Of a stretch of 64,000 nucleotides of DNA, positions 25,008 through 34,104 are shown piece by piece. The translations under genes and the position numbers were made by a program. The first letter of the stretch is position 1. Each line of letters begins with the position of its first letter. The notes below the pieces were generated by a model. It had not been told where the DNA came from and ran no database searches. It saw nothing but the letters and a program-made list of their open reading frames with translations. Source of the stretch: Streptomyces chattanoogensis (lineage in GTDB: Bacteria > Actinomycetota > Actinomycetes > Streptomycetales > Streptomycetaceae); the NCBI RefSeq assembly GCF_001294335.1, contig NZ_LGKG01000124.1, positions 1-64,000 of the forward strand, in the 5' to 3' direction.

Positions 25008-27862
25008 CAACGCCTCCACTGCGCGAAGAACTGATCGACGATGCTCTGCGCCGCGTCACCGCGGTCGTATTCGCCGAACTTGGCGACGAATTCCTTACGG
25101 GCCGTCGCGTATTCCAGGGACTGGGTCTCGAACGACTTGAGGGTCTCGTAGAAGTCGTCCTCGGTACGGACCACGGGACCCGGTGCATGCTCCAGCAGAT
25201 CGAAGTAGGTGCCGCGGCCCTCGTGCACATATTCGTCGTAGTCGTAGGTGAAGAACACCAACGGCCGGTCCAGCAGCGCATAGTCGAACATCACCGAGGA
25301 ATAGTCGGTGATCAGCCCGTCGGCCAGTTCCAGGATCGGCGTCACGTCATGGCGCGGCGAGACGTCGATGACCCTCCCCTCCACGGTCGGCGGCAGCACC
25401 ACATGGTTGAGATAGTGCGAGCGCACGAGGAGGACGTAGCGGTCACCGAACTGCTCCGCGAAACGCTCCACGTCGAAGGGCAGGGTGAAGCGGCCGTGCC
25501 GGCCCCCCGCCTTGCGGAACGTCGGCGCGTACAGCAGCACGGTCCGGTCATCGGGAATTCCCAACTCGGCGGCCAGTGCACCGCGTTCGCGTCGGCCGAG
25601 TTCCGCCTCCCGCTGCCGGGCCTGGACCAGCGCGTCGTTACGGGGGTAACCCACCCGCAGCAGCGTCTTCTCCTTGAGCCGGAACGCCTTGGCCAGGGTG
25701 TGCACATCGTGCTCGGAGCGGATCAGAAAACGGTCGAAGCGGTCCAGGGAACGCTGCTGCTCCGCCTGTTGCTGCCGGGTCTGGGCCTTCAGCGACGGCT
25801 GGTCGAAGCCCATGTTCTTGAGCGCCGAGCCGTGCCAGGTCTGAAGGTAGGTGGTCTCGGGGCGCTTGGTGAGCTTGAGGGGATAGCTCTGGTTGTCCAC
25901 CCAGAACTCGGCCTGCGCCAGCGCCTTGAGATAGGGGAGCGACCAGCGCCGTACCAGGGTCACGTCCTGCGGGAATTCCTTCGGGGAACCGGCGTACGAC
26001 CAGATCGCCTCGAAGTCCAGGCCCTGCCGGCGCATTTCCTCGTAGATGGCGCGCGGGCTGTCGCTGTACTGCTTGCCCAGGTGGCTTTCGAAGACCACCG
26101 TGCGCTTCTTGACCGGCAGCCGGCTGAACACCTCGTGGTAGGCGCGGAGCTTGTTGTCGCCGGAAGTGACCTTCTTGCGCAGCGCCTTCGCCTTGCGGTA
26201 GCCGGTTTTGGCCAGCGTCCCGGGCTTTCCGTGCACCCCGCGCGCGATGAGTTCCTGCACCCGTTCGCTGTTACGGCTCTCACTGACGAGGCGGAACGCC
26301 AGATGCCCACGGGCCGAGACATGCGGCTCGAGATGATCGGCGACCATGCGCGTCAGCCGCGGACGTACCGGGAGCGGATCCCCGGACAGCTCGGTGTCGG
26401 CGACGGTGAGCCGGGTCGTGGTGCGCACCCCGTCCACGTCCAGGCTCAGCCGTACGTCCCAGATGGTGTCGACGATGCCCAGCGGGCGCAGCTTCGCGGT
26501 GAGGTCGGCGGCGGCCTCCCAGTGGACGGCGTCGCCCTCGTGGCGCAGCACCCGCACCGGGAAGCGGAAGGACTGCAGGCTGCGCCGCCGGGCGCTGAAC
26601 TCCAGCACACCGCTCAGCCGTGCGCCCGGCGGAATGACGCCGAGCGGATTGGTGATCCGGCCCGCCAGCGCCACTCCCCGGCCGGACTGGTGGAACCGGG
26701 TGAGCTGATTGCGCAGAAAGAGCTTGTTGACCGGCTTCTCGTGGTAGCCGGCGTCGGTGACATCCAGTACCTCGCGGCCGAATGCGTCGTCGAAATGCCC
26801 GTCGCACCAGTAGATCCGCCCGTCGCGCTCGGCCAGCGGCGAGGAGACCTTGTCGCGGTTGGTGAGGGTGTCGACCGCCGGGATCAGGTTGTCCCAGTCG
26901 CCCTGCTGGAGCAGATAGGCGCAGATGGCCTGTATCGGCTGCACCCGCTCATATGCCTCGGGGGCGATACCGGCCAGATATTCCCGGGACAGCTCGGCGA
27001 ATTCCCGGCGGTAGGCCTCGTCCCGGAAGGGCAGATCCCGCAGATGCAGTACGAGATCGTGCTTGAGGAATTTCACGTCCTTGGCGAGCCGCATCTCGGT
27101 CAGCCCGCGCTCGGCCAGCAATGCGTCGATACGCCGGTGGATCTCCAGCCGGTGCTCGTAGTTGGTCATTTCGTGCCGGCGGTTCGTCACGGACTTCACC
27201 GCGGCCTGCTCGTGGACGTGCCAGAAGTAGACCTGATTGGGGATCAAAGTGATGCGGCGCGCCGCGAGATAGGCGTCCGCGATGAACATCAGGTCCTCGT
27301 AGAACATCCCCTTCGGGAACCGGAGATCATGCTCGATGAGGAAGTCGCGGCGATAGCACTTGTTGGTGGAAAGGGTGTCCCAGACGAAAAGGTCGGGCAG
27401 CTCGGTGACCGACTCCAGGGTGCGCGTGGTGGCGTACAGCCAGGCGTACCACTCGTCGCGCTTCTGGTTGCGGGTGTCCTTGTGCAGTCGTACGCACAGC
27501 CCGGAAACAATGTCCGAACCGGTTTCCTCGGCAGCCTCCAGCATATTCCGGCAGGCATTCGGCTCGAGTACGTCATCGCTGTCCAGGAACATGACGTACT
27601 TGCCGGTGGTGTGCTGGATTCCGGCATTACGCGGTTCGCCGCCCGCACCGCTGTTCTCCGGCAGTTGAAAGGCTCTTACCCGCTCGGGGTGGGTGGCCGC
27701 GAGATGTTGTGCCACATCGAAAGAACGGTCGGTGCTGCAATCGTCGACGATCACCACCTCGACGTCCCGGAGCGTTTGATCCAGTACGGACTGGACAGCG
27801 GTCGGCAACCGGTCGGCGTCGTTGTAGACAATGACGACTACTGAGACGTCAGGCACAGGCAC
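25007..27862 (-). CDS. bifunctional GT2 glycosyltransferase / CDP-glycerol glycerophosphotransferase
   Basis: 951 residues with two catalytic parts. The N-terminal ~230 residues are a GT-A family 2 glycosyltransferase (VSVVVIVYNDADRLPTAVQS, VVIVDDCSTD, then MFLDSDD as the DxD site). The middle (230-560) is a linker/beta domain. The C-terminal ~380 residues match CDP-glycerol:poly(glycerophosphate) glycerophosphotransferase (TagB/TagF type): TYLQTWHGSALKNMGFD, LLYAPTFRK, DGLITDYSSVMFDYALL, DYDEYVHEGRGTYFD. Together they suggest polymerisation of a glycosylated poly(glycerol- or polyol-phosphate) wall teichoic acid. GTG at 27862 or the next at 27856; the latter has the better GAGGT spacing. First gene of the two-gene operon. 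Confidence 0.9.
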   Translation of the reverse strand: MPVPDVSVVVIVYNDADRLPTAVQSVLDQTLRDVEVVIVDDCSTDRSFDVAQHLAATHPERVRAFQLPENSGAGGEPRNAGIQHTTGKYVMFLDSDDVLEPNACRNMLEAAEETGSDIVSGLCVRLHKDTRNQKRDEWYAWLYATTRTLESVTELPDLFVWDTLSTNKCYRRDFLIEHDLRFPKGMFYEDLMFIADAYLAARRITLIPNQVYFWHVHEQAAVKSVTNRRHEMTNYEHRLEIHRRIDALLAERGLTEMRLAKDVKFLKHDLVLHLRDLPFRDEAYRREFAELSREYLAGIAPEAYERVQPIQAICAYLLQQGDWDNLIPAVDTLTNRDKVSSPLAERDGRIYWCDGHFDDAFGREVLDVTDAGYHEKPVNKLFLRNQLTRFHQSGRGVALAGRITNPLGVIPPGARLSGVLEFSARRRSLQSFRFPVRVLRHEGDAVHWEAAADLTAKLRPLGIVDTIWDVRLSLDVDGVRTTTRLTVADTELSGDPLPVRPRLTRMVADHLEPHVSARGHLAFRLVSESRNSERVQELIARGVHGKPGTLAKTGYRKAKALRKKVTSGDNKLRAYHEVFSRLPVKKRTVVFESHLGKQYSDSPRAIYEEMRRQGLDFEAIWSYAGSPKEFPQDVTLVRRWSLPYLKALAQAEFWVDNQSYPLKLTKRPETTYLQTWHGSALKNMGFDQPSLKAQTRQQQAEQQRSLDRFDRFLIRSEHDVHTLAKAFRLKEKTLLRVGYPRNDALVQARQREAELGRRERGALAAELGIPDDRTVLLYAPTFRKAGGRHGRFTLPFDVERFAEQFGDRYVLLVRSHYLNHVVLPPTVEGRVIDVSPRHDVTPILELADGLITDYSSVMFDYALLDRPLVFFTYDYDEYVHEGRGTYFDLLEHAPGPVVRTEDDFYETLKSFETQSLEYATARKEFVAKFGEYDRGDAAQSIVDQFFAQWRR

Positions 27863-28513
27863 CTCAACCCTCTTTCGCTACTGTTTTCCGCCAGAATAGA
27901 CCCAACTGCACCCTTGTTCGCAGACCATCCGCGCCCGGGCCGATACGGACAGTGATCGCTTCGGCGCGCGAAGGATCCACCTGTCGGGGCAGGTTCCGGC
28001 TGCCAGGGAAGACGGCCGCGTCTGCGAATCGGTTGCCTCGCAAGGCGTAACGCTCGTCTCATCGAGTCGTCACATGTCGCCGTTCACATGCCGTTCACGG
28101 ACCGTTCCGATCGCACGTTTATCGGATTCGGGGATTCCGCGATTCCGTGATCCGGTGAATGGGTGACGGGGACGGCCGGACGGAATTTATCCCGGGCATA
28201 TGTGGCCCGTTGCGGCCCCGTTCGGCATACCCGCGCCGCACAGGTGGTGGCGGGCCCGCCGGATCGGAGCCGTGCGGGCGTCCGATATCTGAACGGTGGT
28301 ACCGAGTTGGTCACACCCCGGCAGTCGTCCCCCGATCCGGGCACCTCCGTGTGCTCCCGTGCGTCCTTCATGGGGAGGACATCCCCTACGACGTCGGAGA
28401 GGATGTGTCGTACCGAGTTCCGGGCAAGATCCTGCTCAAGAACTAGCGACGCGCCTTTGCCAGACCATTACGCTTGCCGTCAAGGCCGCGCAGGGCGGCC
28501 GTGGAGGAGTGAG
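27863..28513. other. intergenic region teichoic-acid operon-BI-1 gene
   Basis: 651 bases between divergent genes. The left half should hold the promoter of the glycosyltransferase operon. Between 28351 and 28446 one frame has strongly coding-like third-position GC (see the separate entry). The short repeat GATTCGGGGATTCCGCGATT near 28128 was the only other pattern noticed. Confidence 0.45.
28351..28446 (+). CDS. possible small protein (31 aa)
   Basis: The frame GTG...TAG encodes MLPCVLHGEDIPYDVGEDVS followed by YRVPGKILLKN. Most codons end in G or C, unlike the same frame further upstream, so this short stretch looks translated. No Shine-Dalgarno is visible before the GTG at 28351, and the frame is open much further 5' (to 28159), so the start is unclear. 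It could be a free small protein, the last part of a decayed gene, or a leader peptide for the BI-1 gene 67 bases downstream. I do not recognise it. Confidence 0.3.
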   Translation: MLPCVLHGEDIPYDVGEDVSYRVPGKILLKN

Positions 28514-29353
28514 ATGGAGAGCAGGAACCCGGTCTTCACGCGACGGGGCTTCAGCCGCGACACCGGCTACGCGGGCTTCAACGCACCGCCGCAGGCCGGG
28601 GCCGCCGCCAACCCGTACGCCGGAACCAACCCGTACGCCGGAAACAACCCCTACGCCACGCAGGCGCCACCGCAGTACGTCCCGCAGACCCGCCCGATGA
28701 CGATGGACGACGTCGTCGTCCGCACCAGCCTGACGCTCGGCACGGTCATCGCCGGCGCCACGGTCGGCTGGCTCTTCCTGACCGCGCACCTCGGCTTCGC
28801 CGTCGGCGCCGGTCTGATCGCCATGCTGCTCGGCTTCGGCCAATCGTTCCTGCGCAAGCCGGTGCCCGCGCTGATCCTGGCGTACGCGGCCCTCGAGGGC
28901 GTCTTCCTCGGCGCGCTCAGCGGCTTCCTCAACAGCGTGCCGCAGCTGCACGGCGCCCCCATGCAGGCGGTGCTGGGCACGATGGCCGTGTTCGTCACCA
29001 TGCTGATCGCCTACAAGACGCGGATCGTGCGGGTCACCGCCCGCTTCACCCGCTTCGTGATCATCGCGGCCATCGGCTTCGTCCTGCTGTCGCTGGTCAA
29101 CACCCTGTTCGCGGTGTTCGCCGGCGGTGACGGCCTCGGCTTCCGCAGCGGCGGCCTGGGCATCGCCTTCGGCGTCGTCGGCGTGGTCCTCGGTGCGCTG
29201 TTCCTCGCCCTGGACTTCAAGCAGGTCGAGGACGGCATCGCCTACGGCGCGCCGCGCGAGGAGTCCTGGCTGGCGGCGTTCGGCCTGACCCTGACCCTGG
29301 TGTGGATCTACATGGAGATGCTGCGGCTGATCTCCATCCTCCGAGGGGACTGA
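28514..29353 (+). CDS. Bax inhibitor-1/YccA family membrane protein
   Basis: 279 residues. A proline- and asparagine-rich cytoplasmic N-terminus with repeats (NPYAGTNPYAGNNPYA) precedes seven hydrophobic segments (about 65-275) of the BI-1/YccA fold, a putative Ca2+-leak channel family. The C-terminal family signature is visible (LDFKQVEDGI and WLAAFGLTLTLVWIYMEMLR). The ATG at 28514 follows GGAGGAG. The known member functions include membrane-stress modulation in E. coli (YccA acts on FtsH); the role in Streptomyces is unknown. Ends at a 16-bp perfect terminator. Confidence 0.9.
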   Translation: MESRNPVFTRRGFSRDTGYAGFNAPPQAGAAANPYAGTNPYAGNNPYATQAPPQYVPQTRPMTMDDVVVRTSLTLGTVIAGATVGWLFLTAHLGFAVGAGLIAMLLGFGQSFLRKPVPALILAYAALEGVFLGALSGFLNSVPQLHGAPMQAVLGTMAVFVTMLIAYKTRIVRVTARFTRFVIIAAIGFVLLSLVNTLFAVFAGGDGLGFRSGGLGIAFGVVGVVLGALFLALDFKQVEDGIAYGAPREESWLAAFGLTLTLVWIYMEMLRLISILRGD

Positions 29354-29398
29354 CGCTCCGGGCGCCGCACCCGACCCGGGCGCGGCGCACAGGACATC

Positions 29399-29434
29399 CG
29401 AAGGGCCCGCAGGCAGTCGCCTGCGGGCCCTTCG
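29399..29434. terminator. bidirectional terminator between BI-1 and DUF4287 genes
   Basis: Perfect 16-bp inverted repeat CGAAGGGCCCGCAGGC / GCCTGCGGGCCCTTCG with loop AGTC, between two convergent genes. Confidence 0.85.
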
Positions 29435-29488
29435 GCGTCGCCGGTCTCAAGGGGGATGTGCGGTAAGCCCGTCATCACGGCCCGGCAT

Positions 29489-29716
29489 CTACAGCTTCCG
29501 CGCGGCGCGCCTGAGGTCGTGTTCATGGACGATCGCTTTGGCGTGCCCGTAGGCGAGATTGTGTTCGCCGCGGAGCCAGCTGACTTTTTCGTCGAAGCGG
29601 AAGAGGGACGGGCCCTCGTCAACGGTGCGGAGCCAGTCGGAGACCTCCCGGCCTGTGCAGTGCGGGATACGGGAGAGCAGATTCCGGTGGGTTTCTTCGG
29701 AGAAGAGCTGAGACAT
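29489..29716 (-). CDS. DUF4287 domain protein
   Basis: 75 residues matching DUF4287: MSQLFSEETHRNLLSRIPHC, then TGREVSDWLRTVDEG and HNLAYGHAKAIVHEHDLRRA. The whole protein is one domain, helical, conserved in actinobacteria and without known function. The ATG at 29716 is chosen because upstream codons are not conserved-looking. Convergent with the BI-1 gene. Confidence 0.85.
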   Translation of the reverse strand: MSQLFSEETHRNLLSRIPHCTGREVSDWLRTVDEGPSLFRFDEKVSWLRGEHNLAYGHAKAIVHEHDLRRAARKL

Positions 29717-29802
29717 CGGCGCCTCCGGACGCGGTCGATGCTGGTTCTTCAGCACACCGTGCCTGAGCGTTCCGGCGTTGGCAACCACCCGGGAGTGGCG
29801 CA

Positions 29803-29808
29803 TAGGCT
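29803..29808 (+). promoter_or_regulatory. -10 element (TAGGCT) of a leaderless transcript
   Basis: TAGGCT ends six bases before the GTG at 29815 and no Shine-Dalgarno is present, supporting that GTG as the start of a leaderless mRNA. Confidence 0.45.
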
Positions 29809-29814
29809 CACCGG

Positions 29815-30159
29815 GTGCTTGACGTGATGCCTTTGCAGACTGCCGTGGACACCTTCGCCGACCGCCTCAGGTCGCTGCCGCAGAGCACCCTCGGCCGCGG
29901 CGCCGCGGCCGAAGGGCTGGCGCTGGCCCGGGAGTTGGCGCTGCGTGCGCAGCGGATCGAGGCCCCCGGACGGGAGCCGCACACGATGCCGGACGCCGGG
30001 ATGTTCGCGGCCGGCGACCAGCTGGCGGTGGCCGGTCACGATCTGGTCGAAGCGCTGCTGGCCGCGGCGGCCGACCCCGCCCCTGACGCGAAACCGGCCC
30101 CCGCCGGAGAACTGGCGGAGGCCGTGCGGCTGGTCGAGGAGGCGGCGGCGCGCTGTTAG
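29815..30159 (+). CDS. hypothetical protein, 114 aa
   Basis: Small, mostly helical alanine-rich protein (MLDVMPLQTAVDTFADRLRS, LPQSTLGRGAAAEGLALARE). No membrane segment, signal or known motif. An ATG at 29827 is an alternative start, but the promoter spacing favours the GTG at 29815. I do not recognise the family, although the composition and clear start indicate a real gene. It ends 34 bases before the convergent stop at 30194. Confidence 0.6.
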   Translation: MLDVMPLQTAVDTFADRLRSLPQSTLGRGAAAEGLALARELALRAQRIEAPGREPHTMPDAGMFAAGDQLAVAGHDLVEALLAAAADPAPDAKPAPAGELAEAVRLVEEAAARC

Positions 30160-30193
30160 TGCCTGTCCAAGGCGGCGGCGTCCGCTCGAGCGG

Positions 30194-31153
30194 TCAGAGC
30201 GAGGCGATGACCCGGTCCGCCAGGATGTAGACACTCTCCTGAGGGTGCTCGCCCCAGGAGAAGGTCAGGGCGTATGCGCCGGAGATCCCCGAGCCGCCCA
30301 TCAGTACCGGGGTGTGGCCCGCGCGCAGCGCACCGGCGATGCGCCCGGAGGTGTCGCGGTCACCCGGGGTCAGGCAGAGGGTGGTGCCGTCGGTGAAGAC
30401 ATAGACGTCCAGGGTCCCCAGCGGGCCGGGGCGGACGTCCGCGAGCGGAACGGCCTGCTGCGCCAGCATCTCCAGGCGCTTGACGGTGCGCTCGTGGTCG
30501 CTGATCACCGGGGACGGCGAGAAGTCCGGGTGCGAGGGGTGGCGCCGGCGGGCGGCGGCCAGCTCGGCCGATTCGGCGGCCTCCTCGGCATGCTCCAGCT
30601 CGGGCGCGTCCAGCGCCTCCACCGACTCCAGCGCATCGAACGGTTCCAGGACGTCCGGGCCGAGCCACGGCTCCAGCCCGGCGAGGTCGGCCTGACGCGG
30701 CAGGAAGGGCAGGGGGTCGAGCCGGTCGGCATCGATCCGGTCCTCGGTCTGCTCGGCGGGCAGCTCCAGCCGCTCGGCACGGGCGTCGGCCGGGCCCTCC
30801 TCGCCGAGGCCGGCCAGCCCGCCCAGCAGCGACGGGGCGTCGGCGGCGTCCCGCGCCTCCTGGGCGGCCCAGAACGCGCGGGCCTCGGCCAGCTCCCGCT
30901 CCCGCTCCTCGGCCAGCGCGTCCGCGACCGCGGCACGTATGTCCGCGAGCGGCGTCTCGGCGGCCGGGACGGCGCGGGCGGCCGGGATGGCCGCGAGCCC
31001 CGCCGCACCGGCCGCCGCGCCGCCCGTACGGGCGGCCACGAGCTCGGCGTGCAGAGTGGTGACCTGGCGGCGCAGCGCGCGGGTGGTGTGCAGGGCGGCG
31101 GCGCCCAGCACCACGGCCACGGCCGCGGCCAGCAGCAGGATGAGGGTGATCAT
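30194..31153 (-). CDS. membrane-anchored hypothetical protein
   Basis: 319 residues. One N-terminal membrane segment (MITLILLLAAAVAVVLGAAA) followed by a short coiled-coil-like helix (RALRRQVTTLHAELVAARTG), a long acidic Glu/Ala/Leu-rich middle (about 75-205), and a compact C-terminal domain (about 215-319: RLEMLAQQAVPLADVRPGPL, GTLDVYVFTDGTTLCLTPGD, SGISGAYALTFSWGEHPQES). ATG at 31153 has GAGG upstream. The fold and function are unknown to me; the acidic middle suggests a flexible spacer between membrane and C-terminal domain. A short dyad (31252-31286) lies in the 5' region. Confidence 0.65.
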   Translation of the reverse strand: MITLILLLAAAVAVVLGAAALHTTRALRRQVTTLHAELVAARTGGAAAGAAGLAAIPAARAVPAAETPLADIRAAVADALAEERERELAEARAFWAAQEARDAADAPSLLGGLAGLGEEGPADARAERLELPAEQTEDRIDADRLDPLPFLPRQADLAGLEPWLGPDVLEPFDALESVEALDAPELEHAEEAAESAELAAARRRHPSHPDFSPSPVISDHERTVKRLEMLAQQAVPLADVRPGPLGTLDVYVFTDGTTLCLTPGDRDTSGRIAGALRAGHTPVLMGGSGISGAYALTFSWGEHPQESVYILADRVIASL

Positions 31154-31665
31154 GCCGAAACCTCGCTTCGCTCGGCCCCGCATTCGCGAGGCGCGCACCA
31201 CGTGATGATTCGCTCGCTGCGCCCGCTCATGCGTACTCCCGATAGCAGAATGTCCCCCGACTTCCTACATCAGGGTGCCGGGGGACGGCGACCGTTCCCA
31301 GTGCACTACGTCCCGAAACGCACCGGCCCTTGGGCCTTATACATGCGGGTACACCCGTGCTGACCTGGGAGAACCTCGTCGTGGCGGGGCGTTGGTCACA
31401 ATCCTGGCGGCTATTGGGTCGCGATCTTGTTAACGGGTGACACAGGCCACCCGCGTCGCCATAGGTGCCCGTACGACAGCGAAGGGTGCGCGCGGAACGG
31501 GAGTTGACCCGTATCTCCGCGCACACCCTTCACCTGCCGCCTCTCTGCGAGGCGCCGTGGCTCAGCTCAGCCGCTCGTGCTTGTGATCGCGCTGAGCTTC
31601 GCCTCCGCTGCGGGCAGGTGCCGGGCACTCGTTCCTCGCACCCGGCCCCTACCCTCCGCTGCGGC
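31154..31665. other. intergenic region hypothetical-thiolase
   Basis: 512 bases. Holds the long hairpin 31481-31531, a dyad GTCCCCCG / CGGGGGAC (31252-31286), and a repeat of the thiolase gene's 3' end (see repeat entry). No gene is supported. Confidence 0.5.
31481..31531 (-). terminator. long hairpin, probable thiolase terminator
   Basis: GAAGGGTGCGCGCGGA pairs with TCCGCGCACACCCTTC (one mismatch); the loop itself contains an ACGGG / CCCGT stem. It lies downstream of the minus-strand thiolase gene. Confidence 0.5.
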
Positions 31666-31681
31666 TCAGCTCAGCCGCTCG
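31559..31681. repeat. direct repeat of the thiolase 3' end
   Basis: GGCTCAGCTCAGCCGCTCG occurs at 31559-31577 and again at 31663-31681, where it spans the thiolase stop. CCTCCGCTGCGG is also repeated just inside the pair (about 31609 and 31652). This looks like a short local duplication. Confidence 0.6.
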
Positions 31682-32886
31682 ATGACCATCGCCATGCCCT
31701 GACCGCCGCCCACGCACATCGTCTCCAGGCCGAACTGCTTGTCGTGCCACTGGAGGGAGTTGATGAGCGTGGTGGTGATCCGGGCGCCCGTCATGCCGAA
31801 GGGGTGGCCGACGGCGATCGCGCCGCCGTTGACGTTCAGCCGGTCGAGGTCGATGCCCAGGTCGCGGTACGAGGGGATCACCTGGGCGGCGAACGCCTCG
31901 TTGATCTCGACCAGGTCGATGTCGGAGACGGACAGCCCGGCCCGCTGCAGGGCCTGCTTGCTGGCCTCCACCGGGCCGTAGCCCATGATCTCGGGGGAGA
32001 GGCCGGAGACACCGGTCGAAACGATCCGGGCCAGCGGCGTCAGCCCCAGCTCGCGCGCCTTGGTGTCGGACATGATGATCAGCGCCGCGGCGCCGTCGTT
32101 CAGCGGGCAGCAGTTGCCGGCGGTCACCAGGCCGTCGGGGCGGAAGACCGGCTTGAGGCCGGAGACGCCCTCGACCGTCACGCCGGCGCGCGGGCCGTCG
32201 TCCTTGGAGACGACCGTGCCGTCGGGCAGCTCGACGGGGGTGATCTCCCGCTCCCAGAAGCCGTTTTTGATCGCCTGCTCGGCGAGGTTCTGGGACCGTA
32301 CGCCGAACTCGTCCATCTCCTGGCGGGTGATGCCCTTGAGGCGGGCGAGGTTCTCGGCGGTCTGGCCCATCGCGATGTACGCGTCCGGGACCAGGCCGTC
32401 CTCGCGGGGGTCGTGCCAGTCGGCGCCCTCCTGCTCGGCGCGCGCCGCGGTGCGGGCCTCGGCCTCGGCGAAGAGCGGGTTGTGGGTGTCGGGCAGACCG
32501 TCGGAGGAGCCCTTCACGCTGCGCGAGACGGTCTCGACGCCCGCCGAGATGAAGACGTCGCCCTCGCCGGCCTTGATGGCGTGCAGCGCCATCCGGGACG
32601 TCTGCAGCGAGGAGGAACAGTAACGGGTGACGGTGCAGCCGGGGAGGTGGTCCATCCCCATCTGGACGGCCACGATGCGGCCGAGGTTGTGGCCCTGCTC
32701 GCCACCGGGGAGGCCGCAGCCGAGCATCAGGTCGTCGATGTCCTTGGGGTCCAGCTCGGGGACCTTGGCGAGGGCGGCCTCGATGATCTTCGCGGTCAGG
32801 TCGTCGGGGCGCAGGTCCTTGAGCGAGCCCTTGAAGGCGCGGCCGATCGGGGAGCGGGCGGCTGAGACGATCACGGCTTCGGGCAT
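31666..32886 (-). CDS. acetyl-CoA C-acyltransferase (thiolase)
   Basis: 406-residue thiolase, condensing or cleaving acyl-CoA chains in beta-oxidation or acetoacetyl-CoA formation; cytosolic tetramer by family. Active-site Cys90 sits in TVTRYCSSSLQ, the His in NVNGGAIAVGHPFGMTG and the second Cys in CVGGGQGMAMV. N-terminus MPEAVIVSAARSPIGRAFKG is the family start. Degradative versus biosynthetic role cannot be settled from the gene alone; no fatty-acid oxidation partner is adjacent. Confidence 0.95.
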   Translation of the reverse strand: MPEAVIVSAARSPIGRAFKGSLKDLRPDDLTAKIIEAALAKVPELDPKDIDDLMLGCGLPGGEQGHNLGRIVAVQMGMDHLPGCTVTRYCSSSLQTSRMALHAIKAGEGDVFISAGVETVSRSVKGSSDGLPDTHNPLFAEAEARTAARAEQEGADWHDPREDGLVPDAYIAMGQTAENLARLKGITRQEMDEFGVRSQNLAEQAIKNGFWEREITPVELPDGTVVSKDDGPRAGVTVEGVSGLKPVFRPDGLVTAGNCCPLNDGAAALIIMSDTKARELGLTPLARIVSTGVSGLSPEIMGYGPVEASKQALQRAGLSVSDIDLVEINEAFAAQVIPSYRDLGIDLDRLNVNGGAIAVGHPFGMTGARITTTLINSLQWHDKQFGLETMCVGGGQGMAMVIERLS

Positions 32887-33087
32887 CACACGGCTCCAAG
32901 CAAGCAGAAATGGGCGGACTGTGTGGGAAGTTACCTGCACGTAGTGCCAAGGTCACGGGGTGCGTGCTGTGATGCGGGCCTCTTTTCTAAGCGGGCGCTT
33001 ATGAAACGGTGCGGGGCCGCCGGGTATTCCCGTACGGCCCCTCCGGCACGGCACCCGGTTCTCCGGCGCGGCCCGCGGCCGCACGGC

Positions 33088-34104
33088 TCACCACCCCAGC
33101 GGCGGGACCTCCGCCGACTCCGGGGCCGGCAGCTGCCGCCGCCTGCGGTGCTTGAGCAGGGCCCAGGGCGCGCGCCGGCCGCTGACCTCCGTACCGCCCT
33201 CGGCCGCCGCCTCGGCCGCCGCCTGCTCGACCGGCAGAATGCCCTCGCCGCGGCCCGGCTCCGGCCGCTCCTCCTCCGGCCACAGCCCCAGCGAGGCGCA
33301 CAGCGTCGGCAGGACGGCCATGGCGGCGGTGGCGTACCCCTCCGCCGACGGGTGGTAGTTGTCCGGCCCGAACAGCTCCCGCGGATGCGCCTCGAACTCC
33401 GGGCCCAGCAGATCGCCGAGCGAGACCGTACGGCCGCCGTTCTCGACCACCCCGATGGTCTGGGCCGCGGCGAGCTGCCGGGAGAGCCGCCGGGCCACCC
33501 AGCGCAGCGGCTGGTAGACCGGCTCGATGGTGCCCAGATCGGGGCAGGTGCCGACGACCACCTCGCAGCCCGCCTCGCACAGCCGGCGCACCGCCTCGGA
33601 CAGATGCCGCACGGATTCGGCCAGTGGCATCCGGTGGGTGACATCGTTGGCGCCGATCATGATGACGCAGACGTCCGGGGGCGCGCCGCCGTCCTCCAGG
33701 ATCAGCTCCACCTGGCGCTCCAGATCGTTGGACTGGGCGCCGGGCAGGGCCACATTGCGGAAGTCGACGGGGAGTTCGGAGAGCGCGGCGAGCCCGGAGG
33801 CGAGCAGCGCGCCCGGGGTCTGGCGGGCGCGGTGCACGCCCTGCCCGGCGGCGGTGGAGTCGCCCAGGAAGGCGAGCCGCAGCGCCGGCCGGGCGTCGTC
33901 GGCGTGGTGGAACGGGGCGCCGTAGCGGCCGTCGGCGCACGGCGGGGTGGCGCTGGAACCGCCGACCGTACGGCGGGCCAGCCGGACCTCGGTCAGCAGC
34001 ACGCCGACGGCGGCGACCCCGAGCAGGCCGATCCCGCCCCCGCCCACCGCCGCGGCGGTCGCGATCCGGCGCGCCACTCGCGCCCTGGACATCGTCATCG
34101 GCAT
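33088..34104 (-). CDS. SGNH/GDSL hydrolase, membrane-anchored or secreted
   Basis: 338 residues. An N-terminal hydrophobic segment (ATAAAVGGGGIGLLGVAAVG) anchors or exports it. SGNH blocks are all visible: I, FLGDSTAAGQG (catalytic Ser); II/III, the Gly and VIMIGANDVTH (Asn); V, DNYHPSAEGY (Asp/His dyad). The C-terminal ~80 residues are charged and low-complexity. Members are esterases/lipases acting on acetylated sugars or lipids; the substrate is not predictable. ATG at 34104 has GGGGAGG upstream. Divergent from cbs with overlapping upstream regions. Confidence 0.85.
   Translation of the reverse strand: MPMTMSRARVARRIATAAAVGGGGIGLLGVAAVGVLLTEVRLARRTVGGSSATPPCADGRYGAPFHHADDARPALRLAFLGDSTAAGQGVHRARQTPGALLASGLAALSELPVDFRNVALPGAQSNDLERQVELILEDGGAPPDVCVIMIGANDVTHRMPLAESVRHLSEAVRRLCEAGCEVVVGTCPDLGTIEPVYQPLRWVARRLSRQLAAAQTIGVVENGGRTVSLGDLLGPEFEAHPRELFGPDNYHPSAEGYATAAMAVLPTLCASLGLWPEEERPEPGRGEGILPVEQAAAEAAAEGGTEVSGRRAPWALLKHRRRRQLPAPESAEVPPLGW

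Noticed and set aside
25187..27844. 885-codon open frame on the plus strand
   Set aside because: Mirror of the glycosyltransferase/teichoic-acid gene with no recognisable domain.
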